DNA of 36,706 nucleotides, taken from Bacteroidaceae bacterium. GTDB lineage: Bacteria > Bacteroidota > Bacteroidia > Bacteroidales > Bacteroidaceae. The DNA is taken from positions 1 to 36,706 of the forward strand of contig JAKSLU010000014.1 in the NCBI GenBank assembly GCA_024400995.1, written 5' to 3'. A program made the translations under genes and the position numbers. Each line of letters starts with the position of its first letter. Position 1 is the stretch's first letter. A model generated the notes under the pieces. It saw only the letters and a program-made list of their open reading frames with translations. It did not search any database and was not told the origin of the DNA. Shown here piece after piece: positions 34,479 to 36,706 of the stretch.

Positions 34479-36339
34479 TAATAATCTTCTGGCCATTGCG
34501 GATCATGATGCCCTTGGCTGCATGTCCCTGGAGTTGACGGCCCTGGAGGTCATAGGCACGTCCGGTCGTGCAGGAGAGGGTGGTGGTACGGATGCCCTCG
34601 GGAGTGGGGAATGCCTGCTCCGTAGAGTTGATCACGTTGCCGCGCCACTTGCCGTTCTTCTGAGGATTGAGGGTGAGATAGGCCAGCACGCGCATGTCCT
34701 GCACCTTCCAGTCCTCCTCGAGCTCAAAGTCATAGGTCTTGGAGTATGTGCCCTCTTCAGTGATGACGTCGCCATAGAGAGGGGTGAGGCGGTAGCGGCC
34801 CACGTTGTTGTGGGTTACATGACCATAGACCTGACTTCCATCGTCATCACCCTTGCGGCGCACCTTCTTGTCGTCTTTCTTGTCGTCCTGCTTTACCTCG
34901 TCGATGAGCTGCGAGTCGCTGTCCACCTTGTCCTCAACGAGAACTACCACGAGGCCCAGTTCGTCGCTCTCGGCGAGAATGTTCTCAGCCACCTCGCCGC
35001 TCACGGTGATCTGGCCCTTGAGTGTCTGCTCATCGTAGTCGATCTCTGCCGTCACGCTGGCAAAGGTGGGCAGCTCCAGGGCAGCCTCGTAGAGAGGACC
35101 TACGAACTGGGGCATGACTACGCCCTGAGCCCAAAGGGCGTAGTTGCAGATAGCGTCGGACGAGTAGGTGACCATCTGCGTGCGGTCGATCATGAAGGTG
35201 GGGACGTATATCTTGGAGGAGTCCTTGTCGCATAGGTGCAGGAGCATCTCCAGTTCCTCGTCGTCGCCCGTCATGAACTGGTCCTCAAAGTGGCAGGAGA
35301 GCAGCGACATGCGGTCGCGGTAGCTGTCGATGCCGGGTGCGAGATAGTCGTCGTAGTACTTGACGCAGTTCCAGGCGTTCTCACTCTCTATCCACTCCAC
35401 GAGAGGACGGCGTGTGTAGCGTTCAGCTACATCGGCGGGAACGGCGGTCTGATAGTATGTGATGGTGCCCTTGAGGCGGTTGTCGGTGTCGTTAACCTTG
35501 GTTATGCTCACGCTGTGCTCACCCGTGCCGAGGTTACACACGGGAACGGCGATGTTGGCCTTTTTGCCCTTCAGTATGGCTGTCTTGAGGGGGATGGCCT
35601 TCTCTTCGCTCTTCTCGCCCAGGGTATAGGTCAGCGTGAGAGAGTTGATAGAGGACATGCCCTCGTTGCAGAGAGTGAGCAGTCCGTCACTGGTCTCTCC
35701 CTGAGTAGCAATAGGGTAGCGACGCAGGTTCTGCAGGCTGGCAATGTTGCCGTACTCGCTGGTCTCGCCCTCAACGATGAGTTGGATGGAGAGTGTGCCG
35801 CTTTCGCTGAGATCCTCCCAGAGCAGCTGGCCGCTCTCATCGTTCACGCCCTCGCGGGAGAGGAAGGCAGAGCCGGCCTGGTTGTGGGGGTACATGTTGC
35901 TCACACCCCATGAACCAGCCTTGAGCGTGCACTGATAGCCCACGTAGATGTGGTCAAAGTCCTCCGCAATGGTGATGGGAGTCTTGAAATTTACAGTGTT
36001 CCACGAGCCGTTGTTCCTGTCGTAGAGAGTGCCGGTGCCGGTAGCCAGGTCCTCTCCGTTCAGCTCCGTGCGAGCAAAGGTGGTCGCCTTGGTGCTGGCG
36101 GTGGGGTCGGCCCATCCTATGCGTAGTCCCTTGATGTTAGCGCCGATGTAGGGAGCCACCATATCGCGGGTCACGAGGATGGCCGCGCCGATCTTGGTGT
36201 CCTTGTCGAGTCCACCAAATCCGTCGTACGAATAGACGTAGTCGTAGTCGATGGGGTAACCTACATAGAGGGTGCCCTTGGCTGCATGTGCGCTCAGGCA
36301 GAGGCACATAATGAACAGGATAGCGTAGAGTTTCTTCAT
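34435..36339 (-). CDS. Secreted Omp28-like paralogue with degenerate CxxC and element-derived C-terminus
   Basis: 634 residues; the start at 36337-36339 opens the signal peptide (MKKLYAILFIMCLCLSAHA), 30 bases inside the longest frame. It has the same architecture as the downstream 614-residue protein (N-terminal beta region with IYVGYQ, central LVEWIESENAWNCVKYYDDY, C-terminal AYDLQGRQLQ). The redox pair is lost: Ala322-Trp-Asn-Cys325 replaces Cys-x-x-Cys. A charged insert, KQDDKKDDKKVRRKGDDDG, interrupts the later part. The final residues GCSINSLESILRL are encoded by the inserted element; the predicted ancestral ending is PIPITR. A strong promoter lies at 36367-36398. Confidence 0.8.
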   Translation of the reverse strand: MKKLYAILFIMCLCLSAHAAKGTLYVGYPIDYDYVYSYDGFGGLDKDTKIGAAILVTRDMVAPYIGANIKGLRIGWADPTASTKATTFARTELNGEDLATGTGTLYDRNNGSWNTVNFKTPITIAEDFDHIYVGYQCTLKAGSWGVSNMYPHNQAGSAFLSREGVNDESGQLLWEDLSESGTLSIQLIVEGETSEYGNIASLQNLRRYPIATQGETSDGLLTLCNEGMSSINSLTLTYTLGEKSEEKAIPLKTAILKGKKANIAVPVCNLGTGEHSVSITKVNDTDNRLKGTITYYQTAVPADVAERYTRRPLVEWIESENAWNCVKYYDDYLAPGIDSYRDRMSLLSCHFEDQFMTGDDEELEMLLHLCDKDSSKIYVPTFMIDRTQMVTYSSDAICNYALWAQGVVMPQFVGPLYEAALELPTFASVTAEIDYDEQTLKGQITVSGEVAENILAESDELGLVVVLVEDKVDSDSQLIDEVKQDDKKDDKKVRRKGDDDGSQVYGHVTHNNVGRYRLTPLYGDVITEEGTYSKTYDFELEEDWKVQDMRVLAYLTLNPQKNGKWRGNVINSTEQAFPTPEGIRTTTLSCTTGRAYDLQGRQLQGHAAKGIMIRNGQKIIKGCSINSLESILRL

Positions 36340-36366
36340 AGCTGGGTGTGTTATATTTATGCGCTG

Positions 36367-36398
36367 CAAAGTTACGAATATCTTGGCGAAAGGCCAAA
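36367..36398 (-). promoter_or_regulatory. Promoter of the Omp28-like gene pair
   Basis: On the minus strand TTTG (36395-36398) and TAACTTTG (36367-36374) match the Bacteroidetes -33/-7 consensus with a 20-base spacer. Expected leader to the ATG at 36339 is about 20-25 nt. It supports the choice of 36339 as start, since an upstream ATG at 36369 would lie within the promoter. Confidence 0.75.
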
Positions 36399-36706
36399 TT
36401 TATTTCGCGCTTTTCGCGCGCGTATGTATATAATATGTTGCAAAGCCCTAGTGGATGGATGGTTTTTCCTAGAGTATAGACTAGTTTTTCCTACTGTATA
36501 GACTAGTTTGTCGTAGTGTAGGGACTAGTATTTCTTAGTTGCCGACTAGTATTTCTTAGTTGCCGACTAGTGTTTCTTAGTTGCCGACAAATTCACCCTC
36601 TCCTCCAGAAAAAATCCAAAACGCCCCCACGTGACCTACACCTACACTACACCGATAAACATCTTTTAGACCTTGCTTACCACTATCTTGGTGCGGGAGC
36701 GGGGAG
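36399..36706. other. Intergenic region at window end with repeat array B
   Basis: It contains AT-rich sequence, the repeat array (36464-36592), and about 70 bases before the window edge. On the minus strand a frame open from the edge to TAA at 36666-36668 reads RSRTKIVVSKV and could be the 3' end of a gene outside the window; 41 bases are too few to decide. I see no other gene. Confidence 0.5.
36464..36592 (+). repeat. Array of six 21-22-bp repeats, copy B
   Basis: Units: 36464-36485, 36486-36507, 36508-36529 (22 bp each), then 36530-36550, 36551-36571 and 36572-36592 (21 bp). The first unit, CCTAGAGTATAGACTAGT after TTTT, matches the first unit of the array at 20349 in its opening. Cores change along the array: GTATAGAC, GTATAGAC, GTAGGGAC, then TTGCCGAC three times. 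All but the last end in ACTAGT. It lies upstream of the promoter of the Omp28-like genes. Confidence 0.9.

Noticed and set aside
1-36706. tRNA or rRNA genes
   Set aside because: No cloverleaf with a conserved T-loop GTTCRANYC-type segment or rRNA-like sequence was recognised on either strand; a short or unusual one could be missed without a covariance search.
36666-36706. Partial CDS entering from the right edge on the minus strand
   Set aside because: Eleven to thirteen codons open to the edge are expected by chance often; the RTKIVVSKV ending is suggestive only, so it is mentioned but not called as a gene.

Overview
The window looks like a chromosomal segment of a Bacteroidales bacterium, most likely of the Prevotella group. 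The evidence is the -7 promoter motif TAnnTTTG, weak or absent Shine-Dalgarno sequences, and family content typical of that order: SLBB export protein, Omp28-like and M6 secreted proteins, an MG2-domain protein, a DUF4421-like barrel, an anaerobic sulfatase-maturating enzyme and a CXXC-less Mrp. Coding regions favour G/C at third positions, while the intergenic regions are clearly AT-rich. The genes are mostly housekeeping or envelope genes. I see no phage, plasmid, CRISPR, rRNA or tRNA. Species assignment is inference.

Layout. Positions 1-3468 (+): the 3' part of pyrB and a large outer-membrane polysaccharide-export protein with six SLBB repeats, closed by a bidirectional terminator. Positions 3536-6339 (-): a PhnP-like phosphodiesterase, a DUF4421-like barrel and a Gfo/Idh/MocA oxidoreductase. 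Positions 6396-10143 (+): a small membrane protein coupled to a secreted M6 metalloprotease, then a second M6 paralogue. Positions 10254-17307 (+): fabD, a cytoplasmic GH13 amylase, an Na+-coupled NSS transporter, a MATE exporter, a DUF3737 beta-helix protein and an SGNH hydrolase. Positions 17311-19729 (-): rsmE and asnB. Positions 19730-20526: an AT-rich gap with a candidate small RNA and a repeat array. Positions 20527-27114 (-): dedA, fhs, a GPH sugar transporter, anSME, and an M48 protease/LemA pair. Positions 27272-36339 (-): mrp, a small TPR-like protein, an MG2-domain protein, aroB, a thioesterase, and two tandem Omp28-like secreted paralogues.

The most interesting material is non-coding. 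Two elements share inverted ends close to AGGGGTGTTCTATTAATTCG and are each flanked by a TA that fits a target-site duplication. One is 191 bp (34288-34478) and the other 76 bp (8316-8391). Both lie exactly between tandem paralogues. Removing the 191-bp element in silico restores a reading frame whose stop overlaps the next start (ATGA), so its insertion appears to have uncoupled two genes and replaced the C-terminus of one. Separately, a 21-22-bp repeat family ending in ACTAGT forms arrays at 20349-20436 and 36464-36592, and a degenerate single unit is built into the terminator-like hairpin at 12738-12783. A promoter-terminator pair with no ORF (20158-20290) suggests a small RNA.

Functional links that can be read from the layout: LemA with M48 is a recurrent pair; the small membrane protein is translationally coupled to the first M6 protease; three secreted proteins share a short C-terminal Y-x-L-x-G-R motif domain; and aroB overlaps the MG2-domain gene and abuts the thioesterase. 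No complete pathway is encoded in the window.
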